A stretch of DNA of 28,933 bases, taken from positions 1 through 28,933 of the forward strand of contig JAQICW010000684.1 in the NCBI GenBank assembly GCA_027858355.1, given 5' to 3'. The notes beneath the pieces are model-generated. The model was given only the letters and a program-made list of their open reading frames with translations. It was not told the origin of the DNA and searched no databases. This DNA is from Desulfobacula sp. (lineage in GTDB: Bacteria > Desulfobacterota > Desulfobacteria > Desulfobacterales > Desulfobacteraceae). Positions 17,201-26,027 of this stretch are shown here, one piece after another. Each line of letters starts with the position of its first letter. Positions within the stretch are counted from its first letter, which is position 1. The position numbers and the translations under genes are program-made.

Positions 17201-17400
17201 AATTTACCCAGATTTAAAAGTTCAAGACCGTCTTCTATATCAGCTTGGATTATCTCAAGCTGTTTTTCAGAAATATACTGTGATCCGTCAGAAAAAGTAA
17301 TTTTCCAAAAAACTCTACCGCCTCTTTTTCGTAACTTTCCGGTCGTGGTTCCCACACGGCCTGGATCAGATATTAGTCTTACTCTAATTCCTGGATTCAT
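14296..17400 (-). CDS. SNF2/RapA-type helicase
   Basis: A 1034-aa SF2 translocase. A small N-terminal beta domain (1-55, GIRVRLISDPGRVGTTTGK) resembles the tudor/SH3-like lead of RapA-, DrmD- and DpdE-type proteins. The ATPase core has ADEVGLGKT (122-130), IIDEAHYL (243-250), LLSATPIHL (273-281), ASEVASEGVDLQ (581-592) and QRIGRIDRLG (611-620). The C-terminal 400 residues are charged and coiled-coil-like near the end. SNF2 enzymes of this type move on double-stranded DNA, often displacing or sensing bound proteins. It starts 12 bases after the UvrD-like gene and precedes the Hsp70-like gene. DrmD of class 1 DISARM is the closest functional analogy I can offer. Confidence 0.87.
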   Translation of the reverse strand: MNPGIRVRLISDPGRVGTTTGKLRKRGGRVFWKITFSDGSQYISEKQLEIIQADIEDGLELLNLGKFGRARDLRGAITHIRLSGRLADLIYSMETTNTDFYPYQFKPVLNFLESPSGGILIADEVGLGKTIEAGLIWTELRSRYDTRRLMVLCPAMLREKWKLELQHRFGIKARIVDTAETLQTLIEYRSGDLNDFAIVASMQGLRPNRGWEDDPVIANKTSVKLANFLNENAHDDPLLDLLIIDEAHYLRNPHSMTSKLGRLLRDVTAHVVLLSATPIHLKSQDLYHLLNIVDEDSFNQIHVFDDILQANAPLIQARDMILNENVDIELFLKQLEEAATHMLLSNNRQLHAILDNPPSNDDLNNNSYRSQLAHRLENINLLGHAVTRTRKREVTEWKVIRQAIPEIVDLTSVEAEFYKRVTELVRDYCLESDAHEGFLLVTPQRQISSSMPAALREWQQKKIKYDQMYEDLGDDQEDNIDIGPLVQRILDCSDELGDLSELWENDSKYKRLSSELKRYLKEYPKEKIVIFAYFRPTLNYLHERLASENIDSLVVMGGGSVDKYEIMEKFKDPKGPNILLASEVASEGVDLQFSRVVVNYDLPWNPMKVEQRIGRIDRLGQPSPTITIWNLFYADTIDARIYNRLYERLGIFEYALGGLEAVLGEEIKKLTIDLLKGRLSSDQEEARISQTQQALSYLIDEEKRLEENANNLIAHGDYILHQVKAAKELGRRITGHDLWIYIRDFFNTKYPGCEFHQTQEDELVFNIKLSGEARFNFERFIQTNHLTGQTRILQTAYKAIQCQFKNQVPQMRQGRYEYINQFHPLTRFVSESIQKSISQSETVYFPSVSIRLNRKEIPSIKPGDYIFYVERWTIQGVKDIERMVYYAKITDEKSIFLNEEIAEQIVTISAQRGKDWLSAANEVDISSIVFLVEDCMDAAEQQYSNYIAFLENENNDRADLQEKTLRLHMERQQEKLNDVLRKHEVRGNLKMIAPTKGLIKKMETRVKDKIRLIEERRKLQHHNKEVCLGIIRIE

Positions 17401-17412
17401 AGTATTCCGCCC

Positions 17413-19569
17413 TTAATTTATAAAGCGACTTGGTTCTCCAAAACTTGTAACAACAACTTCTTTTTTTGCTCTGGTTGCAGCCACATAAAGCAGTGCACGT
17501 TCCTGGGTTTCATTTTCCTTTCTTATCACTTGATCACCGGGTTGATTACAGTTGTTTGATAGAGGGACAATGCCATCATTCACTCCTGCGATGATTACCC
17601 TGTCAAATTCAAGTCCTTTGACACGGTGCATGGTGGCAAGCCTGACTCCTGCATTATTCCTATTTTCAGCTTCACTGCGTTTTATAAAATATGTGTCAAT
17701 ACCTTTAGACTTCAGGGCGCCCTCGTATTGCTTGAGAAGATTGTGAGTGCGTGCAACCAGGCAAATTTCATTAAGAGAACCGGATTTTTGTTTAACCTGT
17801 TCAAGATATTGTGTGATAAATTCAATCTCATTTTGAAAAGATGTTGTATTTTTAACTTGGGGAACAACACCATGGGTAAGGGATTTATATCCTTTTTGGT
17901 CATCCAGTCCACCATCGAGATCATCAAATTTTATACCTTTTAAAAGCGATTCAGCCCAGTGCCTGTTTTCTTCAGTTGTCCGATAATTAATTTTAAGTCT
18001 TCTGCCCCGACCAAGAATATTTATGCCGCATTGTCCAAGAACAATTTTATGACGATAGATTCTCTGGTGCGCATCACCGGCAATAAAGAGATCATTTTGC
18101 TGATCTCCACCAGGGATCATCTGTCGAATAAGCTTAAAAGCCTGTACACTCATATCCTGTGCTTCATCAACTATAGCAGCTTTATACGGCAGAACATCAC
18201 CTTTGTCACGGATGAGGGCGCAGGCATCTCTCATGGCATCTTCAATTTCACAAAGATTATTTTCGTTTAATAACAGCCGATACTCCTCAAAAACTGTCCA
18301 GACAGCTTTTCTGTACTTCCGGGTTAACCGTGTTCCTCTGCCGACCCTGGAAGCATTTAAATATTCCTGGAAAGAAGTTATAGATTGAGGTTGAATCACT
18401 CTTTCCCACTCCTCTCTATAAAAAACATCAGATAAACCCAATTCACTTGGAGCAAGTGTTACAGCTTTGTCCCATAATGGTTTAGTACGTTCTCCATAAT
18501 CAATATTATACATATATCTGTTGTTTCTTAAAAAGCCTGATACCCATCTATCTAAATTAACAACTTCAATTCGGCGAATAAGTTTTTCAGAACATATTTT
18601 TCCAAGATTCTCTTTAATATCTGCACTAAGATTACGTGTAAAAGTTGTGAAAAGTATTTTATCATGTTTCTGAGTATATACATTTTCAACAAGCCATTTG
18701 GCTCTGTGAATGGCAACAACTGTCTTACCTGTTCCGGCTCCACCAAGAACTCTTACCGGTCCATTCCAGTTATTTGTCACTAAGTGCCTTTGAGAAGGAT
18801 GAAGAAATACTCTCCATTTTTCCAATGGCGCCTTTAGTATTTCCTGAAGAACCAGGTCATCCTCAGCCACAAAGAAGCGTTGTTTTGTATCAGGATTTTC
18901 AAGGGCTGCTTCAAAATCTTCAGTATCTATCTTTTGATCTTTCTCTATTGATTTATTAAATTCTCTAAAAACTTCATCTAAAGTATATCCTGCTGCAATG
19001 GCAGTTAGAGCCTCATTAGCTTCAGTTGGCAATTGGATCACAACCTTGTCTAATTGTTCATCAGTATAAACGTTGCGAACTTTGGGTATAAGCTCTAAAG
19101 GAACCCCAAGTTTTAAAAGATGGCGGTCATGGACATCGTCAAACAAACTTTTCTGATATTGTTCCGGTTGAGTTGTTCCAGATTCTGTTGTATCTGTCTT
19201 AGAGACTTCAAATTGAGAGTCATCCACATCGTAGACTTGAAGACTTCCTGTTTCAGGATTAATTTTACATTTTTTATTTTTTGCCCATTCATAAGCTTTA
19301 TCATGGTGATCAACCCAAAGAAGCATATATACATTGCCTGAATCAGGCTTTTTTACTATCCCTCTGTAGGTCTTGTCAATCCTGACTGATTTCAGTGTAG
19401 GATCTTTAAATTGTGCTATGTTTTCATAATGAATACCGGATGATGTAGGATTATTCCTGAATTTAGTAATAAACTCTAAAATTTTGCTTTGCATTTTTTT
19501 GGGGATTCTTGCAAAAGCATTCATGAATTCTGAAGAGATAGCCACTTTGATTTTACGCTTTAATATCAT
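17413..19569 (-). CDS. RelE-like/UvrD-type SF1 helicase fusion
   Basis: A 718-aa two-part protein. Residues 1-100 look like a RelE/ParE-superfamily domain (ARIPKKMQSKILEFITKF, KSVRIDKTYRGIV, YMLLWVDHHDKAYEWA), the fold of mRNA-cleaving and gyrase-poisoning toxins. The rest is a UvrD/Rep-type helicase: GGAGTGKT (276-283), FTTFTRNL (308-315), VDEAQD (467-472), VKGLEFD (650-656) and VAATRA (696-701). Such fusions occur in defence islands. Whether the toxin-like domain is catalytic or a ribosome/DNA-binding adaptor cannot be seen. There is no separate antitoxin gene beside it. GGAG lies 10 bases before the ATG, overlapping the end of the upstream ORF by its ribosome binding site. Confidence 0.85.
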   Translation of the reverse strand: MILKRKIKVAISSEFMNAFARIPKKMQSKILEFITKFRNNPTSSGIHYENIAQFKDPTLKSVRIDKTYRGIVKKPDSGNVYMLLWVDHHDKAYEWAKNKKCKINPETGSLQVYDVDDSQFEVSKTDTTESGTTQPEQYQKSLFDDVHDRHLLKLGVPLELIPKVRNVYTDEQLDKVVIQLPTEANEALTAIAAGYTLDEVFREFNKSIEKDQKIDTEDFEAALENPDTKQRFFVAEDDLVLQEILKAPLEKWRVFLHPSQRHLVTNNWNGPVRVLGGAGTGKTVVAIHRAKWLVENVYTQKHDKILFTTFTRNLSADIKENLGKICSEKLIRRIEVVNLDRWVSGFLRNNRYMYNIDYGERTKPLWDKAVTLAPSELGLSDVFYREEWERVIQPQSITSFQEYLNASRVGRGTRLTRKYRKAVWTVFEEYRLLLNENNLCEIEDAMRDACALIRDKGDVLPYKAAIVDEAQDMSVQAFKLIRQMIPGGDQQNDLFIAGDAHQRIYRHKIVLGQCGINILGRGRRLKINYRTTEENRHWAESLLKGIKFDDLDGGLDDQKGYKSLTHGVVPQVKNTTSFQNEIEFITQYLEQVKQKSGSLNEICLVARTHNLLKQYEGALKSKGIDTYFIKRSEAENRNNAGVRLATMHRVKGLEFDRVIIAGVNDGIVPLSNNCNQPGDQVIRKENETQERALLYVAATRAKKEVVVTSFGEPSRFIN

Positions 19570-19574
19570 TTATT

Positions 19575-20351
19575 CTATTCTCCTTTTGAATTTTTCATGG
19601 ACATATATTTATCAGAATTTTGCAAAACATCTGACAATGGAGTGATTTTCCAATCTAAATCTAAAAAGATATTTTCATATTCCATTTCTTCATCAATAAG
19701 AAAAGCAATTTTTAAATCTTCCCAGCTAAACTCAGCACTTGCTATTATTTCACCGTTGTCCCCTTCAAGTTCAAACCCGGCTTCAGGAACCGGCCACTCA
19801 TTATCTTTCAATAAGCCAAGAAGTCCATGAAATTGCCCATCTGTAATATCTTTTAATTCATCCCAATCACTGGCCATAGATGTTTTATCATCACCATCTG
19901 TTTCTATAATTATTTCATCGAAAAACTTGATTCCATCATAGGCATTATCCTTTATACCGCTGGCAGTCACAAAATAAGTATAAGGTAAAAACTGAAAATA
20001 ATTATATAGCCTTAAGAATCCATTCCAGTGTGATTGAAATTCATTTTTATTTTTAATCTCTTCAGTATCATTAAGCCAGCAGCCGACCCTTATTCCAAGC
20101 GGCTCCCCCGGTGGTTGTATTGATTGTTGTTCGGCTGTTATATACTGTTTTAAAAATATATTTTCTGCATCCAAAGCCTTTTCATAACTTCCATAGAGGC
20201 AGCTTTGAATCAAGCCTGGACAATCACTTTCCATTATCTTTTCTGTTATTTCATCAGGCAATAATTCTTCAATATTATTTATCCACTCTTTGACCGCTTC
20301 ATTATCAGCAAATCGATTTGGATCAAGATGCAGCAGTGAGATGACAAACAT
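19575..20351 (-). CDS. C-terminal domain of the YprA-like helicase, cut off by an in-frame stop
   Basis: A 258-aa ORF in exactly the same frame as the 1859-aa helicase upstream. After that gene's TAA (20450-20448) the frame stays open for 32 codons (GLSSFKKFIKYNSFDLLIHF and on) before this ATG, with no other stop. Features such as WNGFLRLYNYFQFLP and GFELEGDNGEIIASAEFSWE look like the C-terminal extension of long DUF1998 helicases; the latter resembles a nuclease-like core (acidic residues followed by KIAFLID). I read it as the tail of one ancestral polypeptide of about 2150 residues. It may be made separately from the ATG at 20351 (weak GGAAAAG upstream), by read-through, or not at all. Confidence 0.6.
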   Translation of the reverse strand: MFVISLLHLDPNRFADNEAVKEWINNIEELLPDEITEKIMESDCPGLIQSCLYGSYEKALDAENIFLKQYITAEQQSIQPPGEPLGIRVGCWLNDTEEIKNKNEFQSHWNGFLRLYNYFQFLPYTYFVTASGIKDNAYDGIKFFDEIIIETDGDDKTSMASDWDELKDITDGQFHGLLGLLKDNEWPVPEAGFELEGDNGEIIASAEFSWEDLKIAFLIDEEMEYENIFLDLDWKITPLSDVLQNSDKYMSMKNSKGE

Positions 20352-20447
20352 AAATCTTTTCCACTGCTCTTCATCCGGATTCTCAAGAAAATGAATCAGT
20401 AAGTCAAAACTGTTATACTTGATAAATTTTTTAAACGAGCTTAAACC

Positions 20448-23400
20448 TTACCCTTTTAGAAATGCATCAAGATTGTCTCCAGACGGCAGACTTCCCGGGT
20501 TCAGATAATCTTCAAAAAAAGTTTTTTGGGGTTTAAATATATTTTCTATATCATACCAGCTAAGTGACCAGGTATGAAATTTTCCTGTTTGAACAATAGC
20601 CATCCTTTGTGCCATATCCAGGCCAACACGATCTCTATGCCAGGTAAAACCATCCAGAAAAAGTGCAATAGGTTTCATCCCATCCTTAATACGTGCAGGC
20701 CTGATAACAAAATCAGCTCTTGATGGTACACTAACCCCATTGAACTCGCCAAGCTTCACCTGTGGCTCAATGTAATATGCTCTGTCTCCTACCTTAAGGA
20801 AATATCCAGGTTTCCCATTTACAAGATCATTTTTAATCATTAAAGGTAAAGCGGCTGAGCGATAGAGTTTCAGGGCTCCAAGAAAGCGGGCTTCCAACTC
20901 GCTTTCAATAAATGTATTAAATGATATGTCATTAATATTGCCGGTTTTTACCAGATTATCCCGGTAACTTAAAATTTCAGCAAGCAGTTCAATTGCTGCA
21001 GTTCTGGATGTTTCCGGCATAGTATAACTGCTTCGATATGCAAACAGGCATTTATAGCAGCCATCTTTTGTTTCATCCAGATTACAGCTGCATGATTTCA
21101 AAACATCCAGTGAAAGTTGCAAGACCTCCATAAGTTGTTTTTCTGAACGCATCAATTGTTTTAAATAGCCTGTGCCGCCAGGGACAGTGTCATAAAGTAC
21201 CAGGTATTTTCGTTTTAATGAAGATTCAGGCAAAGGCTCTTCATGGACAGTTGTCTGGAGATGATCAATTTTCCCTCCAAATTTTTTTTTGAGACCAAGC
21301 TGCATGGCAGCAATAAAAGATTGAAGTTTACGGTTGGAATCTGAAATAATATTCACAGGCAGTAAAATCCTGATAGCTTCAGACTTAAACTGTCTGTAAA
21401 GATAAATACAATCAATCAGATTTTTATCACTCTCCTGATCCCTTGCTGTACAGGTAAATGCATGGGATGAGTGTTTAGGGTCTTCCTGCACCTTGCCGCA
21501 TATCCTGCAAAGAGAAAATCCTTTCCTGGGCATTTCCACGCCGGCAATGGAGATCTTATCTCCTATTTCAGTTTTTTCACCAAAGTTAATTTCACAAAAA
21601 TCAACATTGGAGAGAAAATCAAATCCAAATGGGAAATCAGCATCAACCTTATAAACATCAAGAATATGTTTGTCATCAAATTCCACAAGCATCTGTTTAT
21701 TGTAGAAAAGAGGGTCTCGGTCATCAGAATCATCACTGATCCGGCTTTGTTTATCAGAAGATGATGCAAAAACCTGGCGCATCTTGAGCATAAGGCGTTT
21801 TTGTCCAGCATCTGCCCACATTGGACTTCCACAATTCATGCAGGTCTCTTTCTCATCTTCTTTACCAATCATTACTTTGTGAGAACAGTTATTGCAAAAC
21901 CGCCATGTCTGCACTTCAGATATGGTCATATCAACTTGATCAATCTTTACTTTCCTGCCTTCAGCATAGAAAGTATTGGCTGGTGCAAGCTCCTGCAGAG
22001 CACTGACCGCAGGTCGTTCATACTCATAATTCCAGGTATCATAGGAGCCTTCTCCTTCCTGGATTTTTTGCTTTTTCCTATAAATCAGAGAATTGAGCAT
22101 AACCCCTGCTTCCGGGAAGGCATAATTGGGAAGCAGCCCTTCGTCTGTAAAAAAATTAAAAGTGTCCCGATCGCTGATACTTTTTACAAGACCCTGGAGA
22201 GCTGATTTTTCAATACTCAATTCCCTTAATTCATTCTCAAAATTCTGATCTTTTGGTCCCTTCTTTTTTTTCCTGATTTTTGAATTTAGTATCTGTACCT
22301 TTTTGCGCAGGGTTTCTTTCTCTTTTTGTCTGTTATGCATCCCATTCATAATATGGTAATGAAGACTGCCCTGCCAATTACGATCTCCTTGAACAAATAT
22401 TTCCAGATGATTTATTGATTCAAGACTCAGCTCAAATGTGCTGTTTTTGAAAAGATCTAAAAACTGATCAAACAGGTCAGCCTGGTTGGTTTCAATAAAA
22501 TGAATAAAGCTGTGGGGAAACTTTTGTTTGTCCACAGATTGAAGATTGTTCAGCACCTGCCCAAGTTTTTTTGGCAAAAATGCATTTAAATCCATTACTA
22601 TCCATTTATCAAAACAAAAGGCTGTAAATTGTCTCTCCAGAACAGCTGAAGCATCAAGGAAAATTCCCGGGGCCTCTATATGTCCTGACAGCATCTCTTC
22701 GGGTTCTGCAAAGAAAAACAGATCATGGGGTCTTGCATTGGCAACAGTTAAATTCAGAGCATTACCGTCACGCCTTCCTGCCCGACCAATCCGCTGCAGG
22801 TAATTAGTCTGAGCAGGAGGTACTGAACATAGAATCAATGAAGAAAGATTTCCAATATCAATGCCCATTTCAAGGGTTGGAGTGCAGGATAACAAATTTG
22901 GAAACCAGGGTTCCCGACTCTCATTATTGGATTTAAACTCTATTTCAAGGAGTTCACGCTCTGTTCTATTTAAAAGTCCTGTATGTTCCTTCGCAAAAAT
23001 TCGTTCAACATCACCTGTTGCATACAAATTCCCATAATAATCCATATCTTTTTCATAATATTCATACCTGCCGTAACAATGAAAACGCTGGCATAAAGAA
23101 TTTAAAAAATATTCTCTTTCTTCTGCTGCAATAGAGATATTATGCCCGCACGACCGGCATCTGAACTGGTTGACCCTTGCAGACACTTTAAGTGCTTCAG
23201 GAAGAATGCCCCATATTTTATCACTCCTGACAATTTTTTCTTTAAAGATACCCTGATCAACTAATGTTTTAAATACAAGAGTATAGAGGTCTTTTGATAC
23301 CTCAGAAACTGTTCCTATATCCGGGAAAAAATCAAAAAAGCATTTATCAATCCACCCCTGATACCAGGTTACTCTTGTTGCAGCTGTGCTCAATAGCTGG

Positions 23401-26027
23401 TCAAATCTGCTGCCTTTTTTGGTGGTTAAAAAAGATGGAGTTCTGGAGTTAGTTCCAAAGTTGGGCATCCAGTTGATATTATGGTTAATGACATAAGAAT
23501 TACCATAACTTTCAATAAATGAATTAAGGGCAAGTATATAAATACCGCCCTGATTTTTCAGATGTATAATGATGCCCAGCAGAAACCGGATCAAACTTTT
23601 TAGATCAAGCTTTCTCAACAGACCAATTTCATTCTGGAGAGGCTCAAGCAACAGCTTGGCTGCCTTTATAAGCAGAACAGGATCAAGATACCCAATAGAT
23701 GAACCGGTTTTTTCCAAAGTCCTGCCGATCCTTGCCCTGAAACAATATTCACTGATGATTTCCCAGCCAACACGATTATTAACATTTTGCAGCAAAGTAG
23801 AATCTTTTGGCAGGCTGCCATGATTTTTCAGATAATCATAATCATTGAGCCACTCCATATTTGGAGCAAGAAAGGTTGCGATATACCTGTTTTGATCAAG
23901 CTTGTTTGTCCAGTAATCAATAAAAACATCTATCAATTCAGTAAGGTTTTTATCATCTCCAACATTGAGAACCGTTTTTTGAAGGGCTGTACGGAAATTA
24001 AATCTATAAGTTCTGCCATTAAAAAAACCTGCCCTGTGGGCTGCATCTTGAACATTATCAGAAAAGGTTAAGAGTTTTTTATCATCATTATAAGTAGAAG
24101 AATATAGCTGCACAATCATAACACTGGTCAGACTTGCTGCCCGTGAACCCAAAAGAGTAAGGGAGCTGGACGAGCCACAATAAGGACATCTGTTTTCACT
24201 AATCGGACGGCCCCTTCTCTGTACTCTGACATCGGGCATATATACCAGTATCAGCTCTTCATGCTCACAAAAAGGACAATTTTCAAGGTTTGCCTTGGAA
24301 GTAATATTCAGACATTTAGCACAGAGATAAACCATACCGGTTTTATGGGTTTGACTTCTTCTTCCTGCAATATCCTTTGGAACTGGTAAATCAGAATCTG
24401 ACTCATCCTCCGGGAACAGATAAACAACCTTGGGATCTTGATGAAAAAAAGCAAAGTAATAATCTTTAAGATTTCCATTAATCTGAGAACTCACCTTATG
24501 TTTAAGACCTGACCACCCCATTACACCACACTCTCTGCAGTGAACTATGGGAAGATGATTTTTTAACTGCTCCTCATTTAAATCATCAGCAAAGCGTAAC
24601 CCCGGGGTTTTTGAAACTTTTGCAATCATTCTTCTCAATTCCCGCATCCACAACTGAATCCTTACATCTAAAAAGGGCAGGATTGTTTGTTTTTCATTAC
24701 TGTCAGATTGAATGCCACCATCATCAATATCAATCAAAGTTTTTACAGTAACTTTGGATCGTGCTTCTGATACAAGGGATAACAGGCTTGTCAATACACC
24801 TGTTTTGTATTGAATCTTCTCATCTTTAAATCCTTTAGTAACCTTTTCAAGCTGGATAAAGATATCTTTAAACTCATGAACTTTGCCTTTCAGGGTTTTG
24901 AGCAGATTTTGGAAAAAAAGGTGTGTTTTAAGTTCTTCACCCAAAGCAATTCTCCACCCTGAGGAGTGAAATCCACCTGTAATATCTTTGCCAAACCATA
25001 GTTTATACTGGGCTTTAATATACTCTTCATAATTGTTGTAATGATTTGGATCAAGCTCATCAGCCTTTTCTACTGGAACAATATCCACATGGGATATCAG
25101 ATTATCACCAAGAAATTCGCCTGCGCTTTTCCTTGATTCTAAAATAATTGAGTCTTTTGTAAAATTTTCACCAAAAACAGTGGAAGCATATTTCAGTAAA
25201 TCTTCTTGTTCCCCACGGCTTCCAAGCGTTGCAGAAGTACCTACACAACACAAATTATCCGGCTCTATGGCAAGCCTTGCTTTCAGACGGCGGATGAGAC
25301 AAGCCAAATCGGACCCTTGAGCACCATCAAAAGTATGGAGTTCATCAACAACAAGAAAACGCAATGTGTCACTGTTGTTATGCATCCAGAGAGGACGGTC
25401 ATCAGGACGGGTAAGAAGATAATCCAGCATCTTATAATTGGTAAGCAGTATATCCGGCGGAGAAAGCCTTAATGTGTCCTTGTCAGAGATCAATCTTTCC
25501 CTGGTCATGAGCATTGATGGATTCTGCTCACGCTGCCCCACATAAATTCCTGCTGTCACATGGCCTTTAAGCTGGCTGTTAAAAATCAGTTTTGCAAGCC
25601 TGCCTGCCTGATCCATTGCAAGGGCATTCATAGGATAGATAAGGACAGCCTTGATTCCCGGCTCACCTTTATGCTGATAGCAATAATCAAGAGCAGGATA
25701 TAAAAAACATTCAGTTTTTCCTGACCCGGTACCTGTGGCAACAATGGTTGATTTTGGATTAGGTCCGGACAGACGGTCAAAGGCTTTTTCCTGATGAAGG
25801 TAAGGCACAAAAGGCATGGCCAGATTTGAAAAATAGCCTTTTGATTTTTCACTTCCCTGTTGAAAGGGGAGTTGAATATTTAAATAAGGTCCTTTAAACA
25901 GATTGCCTGGCTCATCAAGAAAATTATTTAGAATATTAGAAAAACAAGATGTTGTAACAGGGAAAGTAGTACGCAGAAAATCCTTTATACCTTGTTCAAC
26001 ATGCTGTGCCAGCACAGATGGAATCAT
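20448..26027 (-). CDS. Giant YprA/MrfA/DruE-like helicase with DUF1998 and nuclease-like domain
   Basis: An 1859-aa SF2 helicase. PYLHQEKAFDRL (75-86) precedes ATGTGSGKT (97-105), VVDELHTF (226-233) and GTSATLGS (263-270). The second lobe has CTPTLEMGIDIG and QRIGRAGRRDG around 1050-1090. Several zinc-ribbon-like cysteine pairs occur (CRECG, CAKC/CPFC, CPYCG, CRSCG, CNNC/CMNCG, CRICG). The DUF1998 motif YDTVPGGTGY (1612-1621) is followed by Cys1646, 1648, 1657 and 1660. Residues 1706-1830 (SELEARFL, SRADFVIRP, IALFLDGFTWHRD) resemble a Vsr/PD-(D/E)XK-type fold. This architecture is that of DruE and other YprA-family defence helicases. The ATG overlaps the upstream stop (ATGA), with AGGAG 7 bases before. 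Homologues of this type normally run on past this stop codon. Confidence 0.88.
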   Translation of the reverse strand: MIPSVLAQHVEQGIKDFLRTTFPVTTSCFSNILNNFLDEPGNLFKGPYLNIQLPFQQGSEKSKGYFSNLAMPFVPYLHQEKAFDRLSGPNPKSTIVATGTGSGKTECFLYPALDYCYQHKGEPGIKAVLIYPMNALAMDQAGRLAKLIFNSQLKGHVTAGIYVGQREQNPSMLMTRERLISDKDTLRLSPPDILLTNYKMLDYLLTRPDDRPLWMHNNSDTLRFLVVDELHTFDGAQGSDLACLIRRLKARLAIEPDNLCCVGTSATLGSRGEQEDLLKYASTVFGENFTKDSIILESRKSAGEFLGDNLISHVDIVPVEKADELDPNHYNNYEEYIKAQYKLWFGKDITGGFHSSGWRIALGEELKTHLFFQNLLKTLKGKVHEFKDIFIQLEKVTKGFKDEKIQYKTGVLTSLLSLVSEARSKVTVKTLIDIDDGGIQSDSNEKQTILPFLDVRIQLWMRELRRMIAKVSKTPGLRFADDLNEEQLKNHLPIVHCRECGVMGWSGLKHKVSSQINGNLKDYYFAFFHQDPKVVYLFPEDESDSDLPVPKDIAGRRSQTHKTGMVYLCAKCLNITSKANLENCPFCEHEELILVYMPDVRVQRRGRPISENRCPYCGSSSSLTLLGSRAASLTSVMIVQLYSSTYNDDKKLLTFSDNVQDAAHRAGFFNGRTYRFNFRTALQKTVLNVGDDKNLTELIDVFIDYWTNKLDQNRYIATFLAPNMEWLNDYDYLKNHGSLPKDSTLLQNVNNRVGWEIISEYCFRARIGRTLEKTGSSIGYLDPVLLIKAAKLLLEPLQNEIGLLRKLDLKSLIRFLLGIIIHLKNQGGIYILALNSFIESYGNSYVINHNINWMPNFGTNSRTPSFLTTKKGSRFDQLLSTAATRVTWYQGWIDKCFFDFFPDIGTVSEVSKDLYTLVFKTLVDQGIFKEKIVRSDKIWGILPEALKVSARVNQFRCRSCGHNISIAAEEREYFLNSLCQRFHCYGRYEYYEKDMDYYGNLYATGDVERIFAKEHTGLLNRTERELLEIEFKSNNESREPWFPNLLSCTPTLEMGIDIGNLSSLILCSVPPAQTNYLQRIGRAGRRDGNALNLTVANARPHDLFFFAEPEEMLSGHIEAPGIFLDASAVLERQFTAFCFDKWIVMDLNAFLPKKLGQVLNNLQSVDKQKFPHSFIHFIETNQADLFDQFLDLFKNSTFELSLESINHLEIFVQGDRNWQGSLHYHIMNGMHNRQKEKETLRKKVQILNSKIRKKKKGPKDQNFENELRELSIEKSALQGLVKSISDRDTFNFFTDEGLLPNYAFPEAGVMLNSLIYRKKQKIQEGEGSYDTWNYEYERPAVSALQELAPANTFYAEGRKVKIDQVDMTISEVQTWRFCNNCSHKVMIGKEDEKETCMNCGSPMWADAGQKRLMLKMRQVFASSSDKQSRISDDSDDRDPLFYNKQMLVEFDDKHILDVYKVDADFPFGFDFLSNVDFCEINFGEKTEIGDKISIAGVEMPRKGFSLCRICGKVQEDPKHSSHAFTCTARDQESDKNLIDCIYLYRQFKSEAIRILLPVNIISDSNRKLQSFIAAMQLGLKKKFGGKIDHLQTTVHEEPLPESSLKRKYLVLYDTVPGGTGYLKQLMRSEKQLMEVLQLSLDVLKSCSCNLDETKDGCYKCLFAYRSSYTMPETSRTAAIELLAEILSYRDNLVKTGNINDISFNTFIESELEARFLGALKLYRSAALPLMIKNDLVNGKPGYFLKVGDRAYYIEPQVKLGEFNGVSVPSRADFVIRPARIKDGMKPIALFLDGFTWHRDRVGLDMAQRMAIVQTGKFHTWSLSWYDIENIFKPQKTFFEDYLNPGSLPSGDNLDAFLKG

